A DNA stretch of 51,708 nt from an uncultured Porphyromonas sp. (lineage in GTDB: Bacteria > Bacteroidota > Bacteroidia > Bacteroidales > Porphyromonadaceae): contig UQDF01000007.1 of the NCBI GenBank assembly GCA_900539765.1, forward strand, positions 1 to 51,708, read 5' to 3'. The notes beneath the pieces are model-generated. The model did no database searches. It saw only the letters and a program-made list of their open reading frames with translations, and was not told the DNA's origin. The position numbers and the translations under genes are program-made. Numbering within the stretch: position 1 is the stretch's first letter; every line of letters starts with the position of its first letter. Positions 40,058 through 49,100 of this stretch are shown here, piece by piece.

Positions 40058-40528
40058 ATGGCTAAGAAAGGCAAGCAATCCGCCCGAGCAATCAATATAC
40101 GCAACAAGCGCGCCACCTATGACTATGAACTCCTCGACCAGTACACCGCAGGCATCGTACTGGTCGGTAGTGAGATCAAGTCTATACGTGCGGGCAAAGC
40201 GGCTCTCGTGGACAGCTACTGCTACTTCTCGCATGGTGAGCTGTGGATCAAGAATATGTATATAGCGGAGTACAGCTACGCCTCCTACAACAATCATGTG
40301 GAGCGACGGGAGCGCAAGCTGCTACTCAACCGCAAGGAGCTACGCAAGCTCGAGGAGGAGATGAAGAACCCTGGTCAAACGATCATCCCTGTGCGGCTCT
40401 TCATCAATGAGCGTGGGCTCGCCAAGCTGGTCATCGCTCTAGCCCGAGGTAAGAAGCAGTACGACAAGCGCGCTGCCATACGAGACCGCGAGGACAAGCG
40501 ACGTCTAGAGCGCGCCATGCGCTTCTAA
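40058..40528 (+). CDS. smpB: SsrA-binding protein SmpB
   Basis: 156 residues. INIRNKRATYDYELLDQYTA, GSEIKSIRAGKAALVDSYC and ERERKLLLNRKE are typical of the OB-fold; the basic tail DREDKRRLERAMRF enters the ribosomal A site. Works with tmRNA to rescue stalled ribosomes; no ssrA gene was seen in this window. Starts 24 nt after serS. Confidence 0.96.
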   Translation: MAKKGKQSARAINIRNKRATYDYELLDQYTAGIVLVGSEIKSIRAGKAALVDSYCYFSHGELWIKNMYIAEYSYASYNNHVERRERKLLLNRKELRKLEEEMKNPGQTIIPVRLFINERGLAKLVIALARGKKQYDKRAAIRDREDKRRLERAMRF

Positions 40529-40652
40529 CGAACAACTCCCCGAACAGCAAGACGTGTAACCCGCTGTCACGGCTCGGACGCAGACCGTCGGTGCGTCCGT
40601 TGTATCAAAACGAAACCATATCCGTTGTCGAACAGCAATACGAATAACAATT

Positions 40653-40734
40653 TGTAGGGGCGGACCTATGTGTCCGTCCGTCTTCGCTGGAACGCAATAT
40701 GCCTTGTGGGCGGACACGCAGGTCCGCCCCTACA
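40653..40734. repeat. 82-bp nested inverted-repeat element, copy 2
   Basis: Same ends as copy 1 (TGTAGGGGCGGACC / GGTCCGCCCCTACA), the same length, and about six substitutions in the middle. The two inner GGGCGGAC-type hairpins are kept, one with a C-to-T change in its arm. Confidence 0.85.
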
Positions 40735-41159
40735 CGAACTACATCAACACGACAAGTCCAACCATCAGGCGCTGTAACCTTCAGGTCGTTACTCGTGAGA
40801 CTTGCGAAGTCTAGCCCAAGGGATTGGACGATGTCTAATTAATAGACGATGCAAAGGTAATATAGCGAGCTATAGTGCTAGGCACTCTAGTGTACGCAAT
40901 GTCTGTCTGCAGCCTGCAAGTGTTTCAACAAAGCACAAAGAAGAGCGACACAACGATTATCCCAAATTTGTAGGACACAAAGGCTACAACCCCAACGCCA
41001 CCCCCCGCACCCAGCAACCATTACACGATTCCTTCCGTGAAACTAAATATTAGATTTCGCTACTCTTGCGCCCTGTGTGAGTGTATCGACATTGACCTGG
41101 ACGCACCACAAATGTTCCGATCGGATTGGATATCTGTCTAGTGATTAGTCGTTTCTGTT

Positions 41160-41545
41160 GTTGTGTCACAACGAGACGAGTAACCCGCTGTAGGGACGCT
41201 CGGCTCGAGACGTGTAGTGAAATGTAGGGACGCACGATCTGTGCGTCCGTCCCCGTCAAAGGTTACAGCGTCAAGTGTTGCATCAAATATTGCAGCGTTG
41301 TGATTTTAACGACAACGGACGCCTTCCCACTAAACACTCACCGTTCGTCCCTACAGCGGGTTACTAGTCTTGTCGTTCTACAACGGACGCACAGATCGTG
41401 CGTCCCTACTGGGCTCGTAACTCTGTGACACCACGAACGCACGGATAGTGTCTAGTCGGAGGACGTCCGTCCCCGTTACAACCACGATGCTGTAACCTTT
41501 GACACAACGGACGCCCTCCGACTAAACACTCGACCGAGGGCCCCC
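41160..41545. repeat. GGACGCAC stem-loop repeat cluster 3
   Basis: Stem-loops GGACGCAC/GTGCGTCC at about 41229-41250 and 41392-41412, and longer CGGACGCC...GGCGTCC-like arms (about 41315-41360 and 41460-41530). Linkers AACCTTTGAC, CGTTACAACCACGA and GCTCGTAACTCTGTGACACC match the other clusters. Confidence 0.8.
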
Positions 41546-41596
41546 TACAAAGGGTTACACCTCTCTTACGAAGTGTGGGCTAGGTACTCTGGAGGG

Positions 41597-42529
41597 TTAG
41601 AACTGAAGCATCCGCTCGATGGAGCGCCATGCCTTCTGACGTAGCTCCTCGTCGACATGTACCTCGTACTGCTCGTAGAGGAGTGCGTCGCGGAGTCCCT
41701 CGAGGGTGATCATCTTCATATATTCGCAAGTCTGATCGGGTAGAATCGGGATCAGCTCCTTGTCAGGATAGCGTCTCGTCATCTCAGCCAGCACCTCGGG
41801 CTCCGTGGCAATGATGTACTGCTTCAAGTCAGAGACCCCAGGACGATTGATGATCGTGGTGGTTGAGCCGATGATGCAGCGAGGATTGTCGACGATCGAC
41901 TGATCGCTAGCGGCTACCGACTCGGGGTGTATCAGGATCTCCGCCTCGGGGTACTGATCCAGCATCGTGTGAACCAGCTCGGAGGTGATGTCAGCATGCA
42001 CGTAGCAAGCGCCTTGCCATAGATCCATCTCTCGTCCCGTCACATTCATGATGTACTGTCCGAGGTTCTTGTCTGGGCCAAAGAGGATCGGCTTGCCCGT
42101 GGGGAGTGCACGTACGATCTTCAGCGCATTAGCACTGGTCACGCAGTAGTCGGTGACCGCCTTGACAGCCGCTGTCGTATTGACATAGCTAACCACAATC
42201 CCGTCGGGGTGCTTGACCCGCCAGGTGTTGATACCCTCAGCCGTGGCACCCTCAGCGAGGGTACATCCAGCGTGTGGTACAGGGCAGAGGACCTTCTTAT
42301 TGGGCGAAATGATCTTAGCGGTCTCACCCATGAAGCTCACTCCGCAGAAGACAATCATATCCGCCTCCGTCTCGCCAGCGATCTGTGAGAGTGCCAATGA
42401 GTCGCCTAGGTGGTCAGCGATGCGCTGTATCTCGGGGCGAGCATAGTAGTGCGCTAGGATGACCGCATTCTTCTGCTCCTTGAGCGTCCGGATCTCTGCG
42501 TAGAGAGCTTCTATCTGTTGTTGTGTCAT
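41597..42529 (-). CDS. nadA: Quinolinate synthase A
   Basis: 310 residues. AVILAHYYARPEIQ at the N-terminus, MIVFCGVSFMGETAKI, LCPVPHAGCTLAEG and LPDQTCEYMKMITLEG carry the Cys that hold the [4Fe-4S] cluster. It condenses iminoaspartate with dihydroxyacetone phosphate to make quinolinate for NAD. Last gene of nadB-nadC-nadA, 50 nt after nadC. Confidence 0.96.
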   Translation of the reverse strand: MTQQQIEALYAEIRTLKEQKNAVILAHYYARPEIQRIADHLGDSLALSQIAGETEADMIVFCGVSFMGETAKIISPNKKVLCPVPHAGCTLAEGATAEGINTWRVKHPDGIVVSYVNTTAAVKAVTDYCVTSANALKIVRALPTGKPILFGPDKNLGQYIMNVTGREMDLWQGACYVHADITSELVHTMLDQYPEAEILIHPESVAASDQSIVDNPRCIIGSTTTIINRPGVSDLKQYIIATEPEVLAEMTRRYPDKELIPILPDQTCEYMKMITLEGLRDALLYEQYEVHVDEELRQKAWRSIERMLQF

Positions 42530-42579
42530 GTGTAAGTAGTCAGTTAGTGTGTTAGGTGTAAAAGAAAAAGGCAGCCGCT

Positions 42580-43437
42580 CTACAGAATCGGCTTAATCTT
42601 CATACTAATGTCAAAAGCACGTACCGAGTGGGTCAGTGCTCCTATGCTAATGTAGTCCACGCCTACAGCAGCCACGGCGGCTAGACGCTCGGCCGTCATA
42701 TTGCCCGAAGCCTCCACCTTAGCTTGCCCATCGATGAGCTCGACGGCACGGCGCATCGTCTCTGTATCCATGTTGTCCAGCATGATGATATCGGCACCAG
42801 CGTCCAGAGCATCTTGCACCTCCTCCAGTGTGGAGGTCTCTACCTCGATCAGTATAGAGATCGGTAGATGAGGGCGTACCGCCTCGACGGCAGGTATGAT
42901 CCCGCCCGCCATCGCTATGTGATTGTCCTTGAGCATCACCATATCGGAGAGCGAAGCTCGGTGGTTGGTACCCCCGCCGTGACGTACCGCCATCTTGTCC
43001 GTGAGGCGATGCCCTGGGGCTGTCTTGCGGGTGTCTAGGATCTGTGTCTTGGTACCAGCGACGCACTGCACACATTGGTGGGTGTAAGTCGCGATACCAC
43101 TCATACGCTGTAGGAAGTTGAGCATAATGCGCTCCGCTCTTAGTAGCTCTGCGTAAGGCGCCTCGATGGTAGCCAATATATCGCCCTTGCGTACCTCGTC
43201 ACCATCCTCATATTGTGGCGAAAAGGTGAACTCCCCCTCAGGAGTACACCAGTTCAGCACCATATAGGCCACCTCTAGACCAGAGACGATACCATTGTCC
43301 TTGGCTATCAACGTGGCGATAGCTCGGTCGCTCTCGCTCAGTATGTAGTGTGTCGATAGGTCTCCCGTGGGAGCATCCTCACGGTAGGCTAGCTCGATGA
43401 GCGTGGCAAACTCCTCGCTGTTGTATATATCAGTCAT
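42580..43437 (-). CDS. nadC: Nicotinate-nucleotide pyrophosphorylase (quinolinate phosphoribosyltransferase)
   Basis: 285 residues. REDAPTGDLSTHY, LNFLQRMSGIATYT, ILDTRKTAPGHRLTDKMAVRHGGGTNHR and IMLDNMDTET, EASGNMTAERLA are typical. It makes nicotinate mononucleotide from quinolinate and PRPP. Middle gene of the de novo NAD operon. Confidence 0.97.
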   Translation of the reverse strand: MTDIYNSEEFATLIELAYREDAPTGDLSTHYILSESDRAIATLIAKDNGIVSGLEVAYMVLNWCTPEGEFTFSPQYEDGDEVRKGDILATIEAPYAELLRAERIMLNFLQRMSGIATYTHQCVQCVAGTKTQILDTRKTAPGHRLTDKMAVRHGGGTNHRASLSDMVMLKDNHIAMAGGIIPAVEAVRPHLPISILIEVETSTLEEVQDALDAGADIIMLDNMDTETMRRAVELIDGQAKVEASGNMTAERLAAVAAVGVDYISIGALTHSVRAFDISMKIKPIL

Positions 43438-43449
43438 ACCTCTTGTGTG

Positions 43450-45069
43450 CTAATTGATCGGTTGATGTGTTATCTGCCCATTGAGTAGCCTCGTTCGATA
43501 GGCTTCGCTCTCGGGCAATGTCTCTGTGTAGTCGCTACGATAGTGACCTCCACGGCTCTCCTCACGCAGTAGTGCAGCGTGTGCCATCATATGTGCCACC
43601 TCTACACGTCTGCGAGTCATATAGGCGTGGATGCTGTGCTGTGCATCCTCTGCCAGCGTGTCCGAGAGATGCTGCAGTGCGTGTAGCGCTTCGATCAGCC
43701 CCTCCTTAGAGCGTATGATCCCCACACGGCTCATCAGTATGTCGCCCATCTCTCTATTGATCTTCGCCTGCTGCTCTAGCGCATAGAGTTGCTCTTTGTC
43801 TAGGCTCCACGACAGGTCGGGTAGGTTCGTCGGAACTGCTAGTGAGGCAGTCTCAGTAGGTGTAGTCGGGTGTGCGATCGCATAGTCAGCGATCCGCTTG
43901 CCGAAGACGATACACTCGATGAGCGAATTAGAAGCCAAGCGGTTGGCACCCATCACTCCAGTTGAGGAGACCTCTCCGACAGCGTACAGTCCAGGCAGGC
44001 GGGTACAGCCGTTGAGATCCACACCGATGCCCCCCACCGTGTAGTGTGCTGCAGGGGCCACCGGTATCTCGTCCGTAATGTCTAGTCCCAGCTGGCGGCA
44101 GTGCTCCGTGATGGTCGGAAAGCGCTGTAACAGTCGCTTCGGGTCAATGTGTCTCAGTCTCAGTCGTACATGGTCGGTACCCTCCTCCTGCATCTTGAGG
44201 AAGATGCTCCGCGCCACTACATCCCTCGGTGCCAGCTCTGCTAGAGGGTGTAGTGCCGGCATAAAGCGCTCTCCGTGCTTGTCTACGAGGTAAGCTCCCT
44301 CACCACGTACCGCCTCACTAATGAGAAAAGAGGCGTACCCAGGCAGATAAAGAGCTGTGGGGTGAAACTGTATAAACTCTAAGTCCATCAGTTCGGCACC
44401 CACCTCACTGGCTAGCCACAAGCCATCGCCTAGAGCTGTGGGAGGATTGGTCGTAGGGTAGTAGAGTGCAGCAGCGCCGCCAGTGGCTAGTACGACAGCC
44501 GATGCGAGAATCGTGTCGTAGTGATGTGCCCGCTCGTCATAGGTCACCAGTCCCTGACAGTGTGACCCATCGGCAGAGCGTAGTACCTGCACGGCACTGT
44601 GATGGTCGAAAATCGTAATGTGCTGCGCCTTCCTAACCTGCTCGATCATAAAGGTGGTCACCAGTCGTCCCGTAGCATCTCCCCCAGCGTGGAGGATACG
44701 ACGGTGGTGATGTCCCCCCTCGAGACCCAAGGCTAGATGTCCATCTTCGCTGTCGAAGGTCATACCCATCTGGATCAATTCATTGATCCGGTCGGGTGCT
44801 TCGTCGGTCAGCACTTTGACCGCCTCGGGGAGGCATAGTCCACGTCCCGCTACGATCGTGTCTTCGTAGTGATCTGTCGGTGAGTCTTTTTGGTCGGTGA
44901 CGGCAGCCATTCCACCCTGAGCGTAGTAGGAGTTGCTCTCCTCGATGGTGCGTCGAGCGATGAGCGCTACCGACCCATGCTGCGCTAGAAAGTAAGCGCA
45001 GTAAAGCCCAGCTAGTCCACCACCTATGATGATGTAATCATATCGCTGAGGAGATTGCTGCAGTTTCAT
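43450..45069 (-). CDS. nadB: L-aspartate oxidase
   Basis: 539 residues, FAD enzyme. DYIIIGGGLAGLYCAYFLA is the dinucleotide-binding motif; SYYAQGGMAAV, HTDHYEDT-like and EGGHHHRRILHAGGDATG follow; the C-terminal EVSSTGVMGANRLASNSLIE binds FAD. Oxidises aspartate to iminoaspartate for NadA. First gene of the operon, 12 nt before nadC. Confidence 0.97.
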   Translation of the reverse strand: MKLQQSPQRYDYIIIGGGLAGLYCAYFLAQHGSVALIARRTIEESNSYYAQGGMAAVTDQKDSPTDHYEDTIVAGRGLCLPEAVKVLTDEAPDRINELIQMGMTFDSEDGHLALGLEGGHHHRRILHAGGDATGRLVTTFMIEQVRKAQHITIFDHHSAVQVLRSADGSHCQGLVTYDERAHHYDTILASAVVLATGGAAALYYPTTNPPTALGDGLWLASEVGAELMDLEFIQFHPTALYLPGYASFLISEAVRGEGAYLVDKHGERFMPALHPLAELAPRDVVARSIFLKMQEEGTDHVRLRLRHIDPKRLLQRFPTITEHCRQLGLDITDEIPVAPAAHYTVGGIGVDLNGCTRLPGLYAVGEVSSTGVMGANRLASNSLIECIVFGKRIADYAIAHPTTPTETASLAVPTNLPDLSWSLDKEQLYALEQQAKINREMGDILMSRVGIIRSKEGLIEALHALQHLSDTLAEDAQHSIHAYMTRRRVEVAHMMAHAALLREESRGGHYRSDYTETLPESEAYRTRLLNGQITHQPIN

Positions 45070-45143
45070 ATACTATTGCCTGTTAACTAAGTCGTACTAT
45101 GCCGAGTCCCATAATTATAGCTCGCAGAGTACTGTTGCGCAGG

Positions 45144-45151
45144 CAAATGTA
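45144..45151 (-). promoter_or_regulatory. -7 box TACATTTG for nadBCA
   Basis: Plus-strand CAAATGTA, 74 bases upstream of the nadB ATG, matching TAnnTTTG. Confidence 0.45.
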
Positions 45152-45336
45152 GTGAAATAATCCTTACGAACGAGTGACAAAGGCCTTGAAAGAGCATATT
45201 TCTCAACCTGGTCGCATCGTTTTGTAAGGCAGTATGATCAATTTGCGACTAGCGCTATTGAATTTGATAGGTGCGCAGAGCGTTTTGCGGGGCGTGCGAT
45301 ACGAGTAACGATGATACGTGTAACCCTTTGTAGGGG

Positions 45337-45553
45337 CGCACGGATAGTGTTTAGTCGGAGGGCGTCCGTTGTCGTTACAATCACGACGTTGCAATATTTG
45401 ACGAAATAACCTTTGACGGGGACGGACGCACAGGTCGTGCGTCCCTACTGGGCACGTAACGAATTTTACACGTAACGCTGTGACACCCCGGACGCACATA
45501 ATAAAACAGAGACACCTCACCACATCACGTGACGATTAGTGTAGGGACGCACG
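45337..45553. repeat. 217-bp outer direct repeat, left copy
   Basis: Appears identical, by reading, to 51492-51708 (offset 6155), in the same orientation. It contains GGACGCAC-type stem-loops and the phrases TTGCAATATTTGACG, TACTGGGCACGTAACG and CTCACCACATCACGTGACG. The right copy is cut by the window end, so the true length may be greater. A diverged second unit follows at about 45541-45758. Confidence 0.9.
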
Positions 45554-45758
45554 ATCTGTGCGTCCGTTGTCGTTACAATCACGACGTTGTAATATTTGAT
45601 GGAATAACCTTTGACGGGGACGGACGCACAGGTCGTGCGTCCCTACTGGGCACGTGACGAACTTTACACGTAACGCTGTGACACCACGGACGCACGTAAT
45701 GGATGCAATAACCTTTGACGGGGACGGACGCCCTCCGACTAGACACTAGCCGTGCGTT

Positions 45759-45923
45759 CCTACAACGGGTTACTGGTCTTGTCGTTCTACAACTCTAGTC
45801 CGACCCACAAGGGGTCGATAAATCAGGAGCCGTCTAGCGTCCGTGGGTCGTTCGGGGCTTTGCCCCTTCGACCCACGGCTATGATTCGTCGGACCTTTCA
45901 CGAGGTCCTTCTGTATGCGTCTG
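45759..45923. repeat. 165-bp inner direct repeat, left copy
   Basis: Matches 50928-51092 (offset 5169), same orientation, with one mismatch seen (CCTTTCAC against CCTCTCAC). Its inside is strongly structured: CCGTGGGTCG ... CGACCCACGG around GGGG/CCCC, AGTCCGAC ... GTCGGACC outside, and GGACCT/AGGTCC. No open frame of interest. Confidence 0.92.
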
Positions 45924-46054
45924 TCTATGATGCTTCTGATAGATCGCACATCCCTCCTAGAAGAGTGGAAGAAGCTGGTAGCGAGCTCTCGATACGAGAA
46001 AAAACTGACCTTTACGTCTCTATTTTTATGGTTTAACCGCAGGCTGAAAAGATA

Positions 46055-46093
46055 CAGCGGGGGCACATCGTTTCACACAATGCGCCCCCGCTG
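46055..46093 (-). terminator. Terminator hairpin of the adhesin gene
   Basis: CAGCGGGGGCACAT (46055-46068) pairs with ATGCGCCCCCGCTG (46080-46093), 14 bp with one G-T, loop 11 nt, 20 nt past the stop. On the gene strand GTATCTTTTC follows, a weak T-rich tail. Confidence 0.75.
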
Positions 46094-46113
46094 ACGTGTT
46101 GAGGGATGTTTAT

Positions 46114-49100
46114 TTATCCTTGGATGATGATTTTCTTATTCATTCCATTGATGGTCACCATATACACGCCTGCCGGCAAGTGGTAGGTGTGAGTGTCCTG
46201 AAGGATTCCCGAGTGTATCGTTTTGCCATCTATAGAGTAGATGACCACTTCGCCCGGTTTCAAGGTGCTTATTGTGAGTTTGTTGCCATCGACGGTCAAT
46301 TTGACCCCCGAATCTGAATCAGCCTTCAAGTCTTCTAAGCCACCCGTGTGATGGCCTACATAGACGGTAAAGGAAGCCTTTGACTCGCCTCTGTTGTAGA
46401 GCACAGAGACTTGATAGCCATATTTCCCATCAGGCAGGTCGTGGTCGATGTATGTTGTCTCGGTCACCAAGTCGCTGTTCAGTTTCAGCCCATTTCTGAA
46501 GATGTTGTAACCACTCACCTTTAAGGCGTAGAGGCCAGAAGTGTAGCTGATGTCATCGACTAAAATGCCAGTCTTTAACGATGCTGTATACCTGATGGCA
46601 AAGTATCTTGCATCGTCGGGTAGTGTGACGGAGACTTTTTCCCAATCGGCGGGAGCCTCTTTTTCGACGATTTTCTTAAACTGGTCAGGCTCTTGAGTCG
46701 TCGAGGAGTACATGATTTCATAGGTCTCGCCTGTAAAATTGGGGTCGATTCTTTGGATGTAGAAGCTCACATCGGTCCCTCCCTTCACTTCGGGCGAAAT
46801 AAGGTAATCATTGTTGTATGGAGTGGCGTAGTCAATGATCACGTTGGCATACCATGAGATGAAGCACTGGTTGCCGCTACGTGGCTGCAGGTGAGGATAA
46901 GCCTCTGGGGTTACGCCCTCCAGCAGGCTCGGATTCCACACTTGGAAAGCCTGGTTTTTGCCCGCGTTAGGAAACTCGGGAAGGTTGGTCTGTCTTCCAG
47001 CGCCTAAGCCATCGCCGTCATAGGTGATCCAATCGCCGATGTTGTCGATGATAAAGGCGTCATAGCCCTCTACTCCCTCCTCTGTCACTTGGTCGACATT
47101 AGGAAGGGTGGGAGCGTCCCAACCTATAACAATGTCATTTTGATTGCTCTTGGCAGTCACATGCTCAACCCCAGGATACCATGAATCCTTGACTTTGGTA
47201 TAGACGTGCCACGAGCGGTTGTTGTCCGGCTCCTGGTCGGCAGGGAATGCAATTTCGGCATAGTAGTCGCATTCTTCCCCGGCTTTGGTAGAATAGATGA
47301 AGGACGGAATTTCAATTTCCTTGATCTCACCAGGCGTGATGGGTTCTCCAGCCAGCGAGTTGACGAGGGTGCCATCCTGATAGAGATTGATCTTGTAGTC
47401 ATCAACTTTCTTCAGCCCTCTATTGAAATATTTCACTGAGTAGTAACAAGTGTCGTTCACATAAGTCTCAGTTGGCCCATTCAATTCCGAGATTGCCAAG
47501 TCTTCTTCATATTGCTCGTCGATATGTATGTTGTCAACGTAGTAGTACATCCAATCGTTGTCGGTTGACCCTCTCAAGCCTATCTTGATGTGGCTGTAGT
47601 CTTTATACGGAGCCAATGGAATGCGGTGCTCCACCCAGCCATAGATTGGATAGGCTGCCGTAATCGTATCACTAACCACCTCGAACTCGCCATTCTCAGG
47701 GGCAACTTCAATCACGACTTTTGTTGCGTGATTGTCGCTCTCTACTGTTGAATCCAGCCAGTGGAACATGAAGAAGCTAAACATTGGATTTTGGGCTTCT
47801 TTCAGACAGATTGCGGGCGAAATGAGCCGGCTGTCGACTTCATTGTCGCGAGCGAAGTTGTAGAATTTCGTCATTCCACTATCTTGGTCTTGAGAGTAGA
47901 CTCCGCTCTTCACATCGTCTCTGATGCAATCCCAGGAGAAATAGCCTTTTATCGCTTTAATCGTCCATGGGCTGATGTTGAATTGCGCATCTGGGAATGA
48001 TTCGCTTACGGGGAAGTTATACGGTTTCCCGACCACAATGAAAATGGGTTCTTTTTCACTGCTGCCCGATTTCGTATCGGCTGTGACGGCATAATAGAAT
48101 CCGTCTTGAGCGCCTGCGAGCTCTTTCTCAATTTGGCTATCGGTGTAGTTGAGCTCCTTCAGGTTGGTTGCGACCTGCACGTACTCTTTGGTCTCGAGTT
48201 TGCGCCACACAGAATAGGTAACTTCATCACGATTGAAGTAGCCGCCGTGTGCGCCTTTTTCGGGCTGTGCCCAAGTCAATTTCACGTGTAAATTGTTGTT
48301 GATGGTCATGACCTTCAAGTCACGCACGGGTTCTGAGATGTCGTGCCCAACCCAAACCTTACGCGACACAGGCAAGCCCTCTTTACCGTTTATGCGCGCC
48401 ATAACCTGATAAGTGTATTCTCCATCTTGTGCAGGCTTGTCCACATAGTCAACCTGCTGCCCTGGCGAGACGGGAATCGTTGTCAGCAATTCATTGCCGC
48501 GATAAATCAGCATGTCGAATAGCTCAGGCATGTCATGCCCGTTCAATCGTAGCCTGGGGGCTTTGAAAGAGATTTTTGCCGACGCTTCGCCGTTTCTGGC
48601 AGGTATCACGCTCAAGTTTGCCACCGAATCGGGAAGAGCGGTTTCAATCCCTTTCTCTACCTTCACGTCGAATAGGTTGAAATAGAAGCTCTCGGGGTCG
48701 TTATAGTTATAGAATCCCACGTAATAGATGTTGTCCTTTGGCACTTTGATGGTGGCATGATACTCCGTTTCCCATGAGTCGTGAATGCCGTTGAGGTCGA
48801 GAAGCGTTTGATGGTCAGCGGGATTGGGAGATGTTCCGAGGGTAACTTTCAAGTTGGATGGAGCGCCCATATTGACATTGAAAGTGAGGTCGTACAGGTT
48901 TTTCGCATCCAGGTGGATGGCCGGAGTAATCAGCCAGTCGTTGCCTTGATGCTGCTTGTCAGAGCAATATTGCATCAGCTTTTCGTCTTCTTTCCAGAAC
49001 CACATGCAGGTGTTGTCATGCCCGTCTTGGTCAACATCAATAAAGGTATATAACTGGTTGCACAATTCCCCGTTGCTGAAATTGTCGTAAAACGGCAGCT

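Larger units (their letters stand above)
40529..41596. other. Intergenic block with repeats between smpB and nadA
   Basis: 1068 bases between convergent genes. It holds one 82-bp nested inverted repeat, GGACGCAC-type stem-loops from about 41160 to 41545, and a middle segment (about 40760-41100) that belongs to none of the window's repeat families. That segment has a minus-strand -7-like box (CAAAGGTA, 40852-40859) with no gene behind it. An 83-codon frame there (40802-41053) is not convincing. Confidence 0.7.
45070..46113. other. Intergenic block left of the adhesin gene
   Basis: 1044 bases with no supported gene: the nadB promoter region, the outer 217-bp repeat with a diverged second unit (about 45337-45758), the inner 165-bp repeat (45759-45923), about 130 bases of unique AT-richer sequence and the adhesin terminator (46055-46093). 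Confidence 0.75.

Noticed and set aside
40802..41053. 83-codon frame between smpB and nadA
   Set aside because: No promoter on its strand, low-complexity translation and no recognisable domain.
45203..45523. 106-codon frame and its copy at 51469-51678
   Set aside because: It is repeat-derived; identity follows the DNA repeat and not a protein family.
45770..46066. 98-codon frame and its copy at 50939-51178
   Set aside because: It reads through the folded 165-bp repeat and diverges at its edge; better explained as non-coding.
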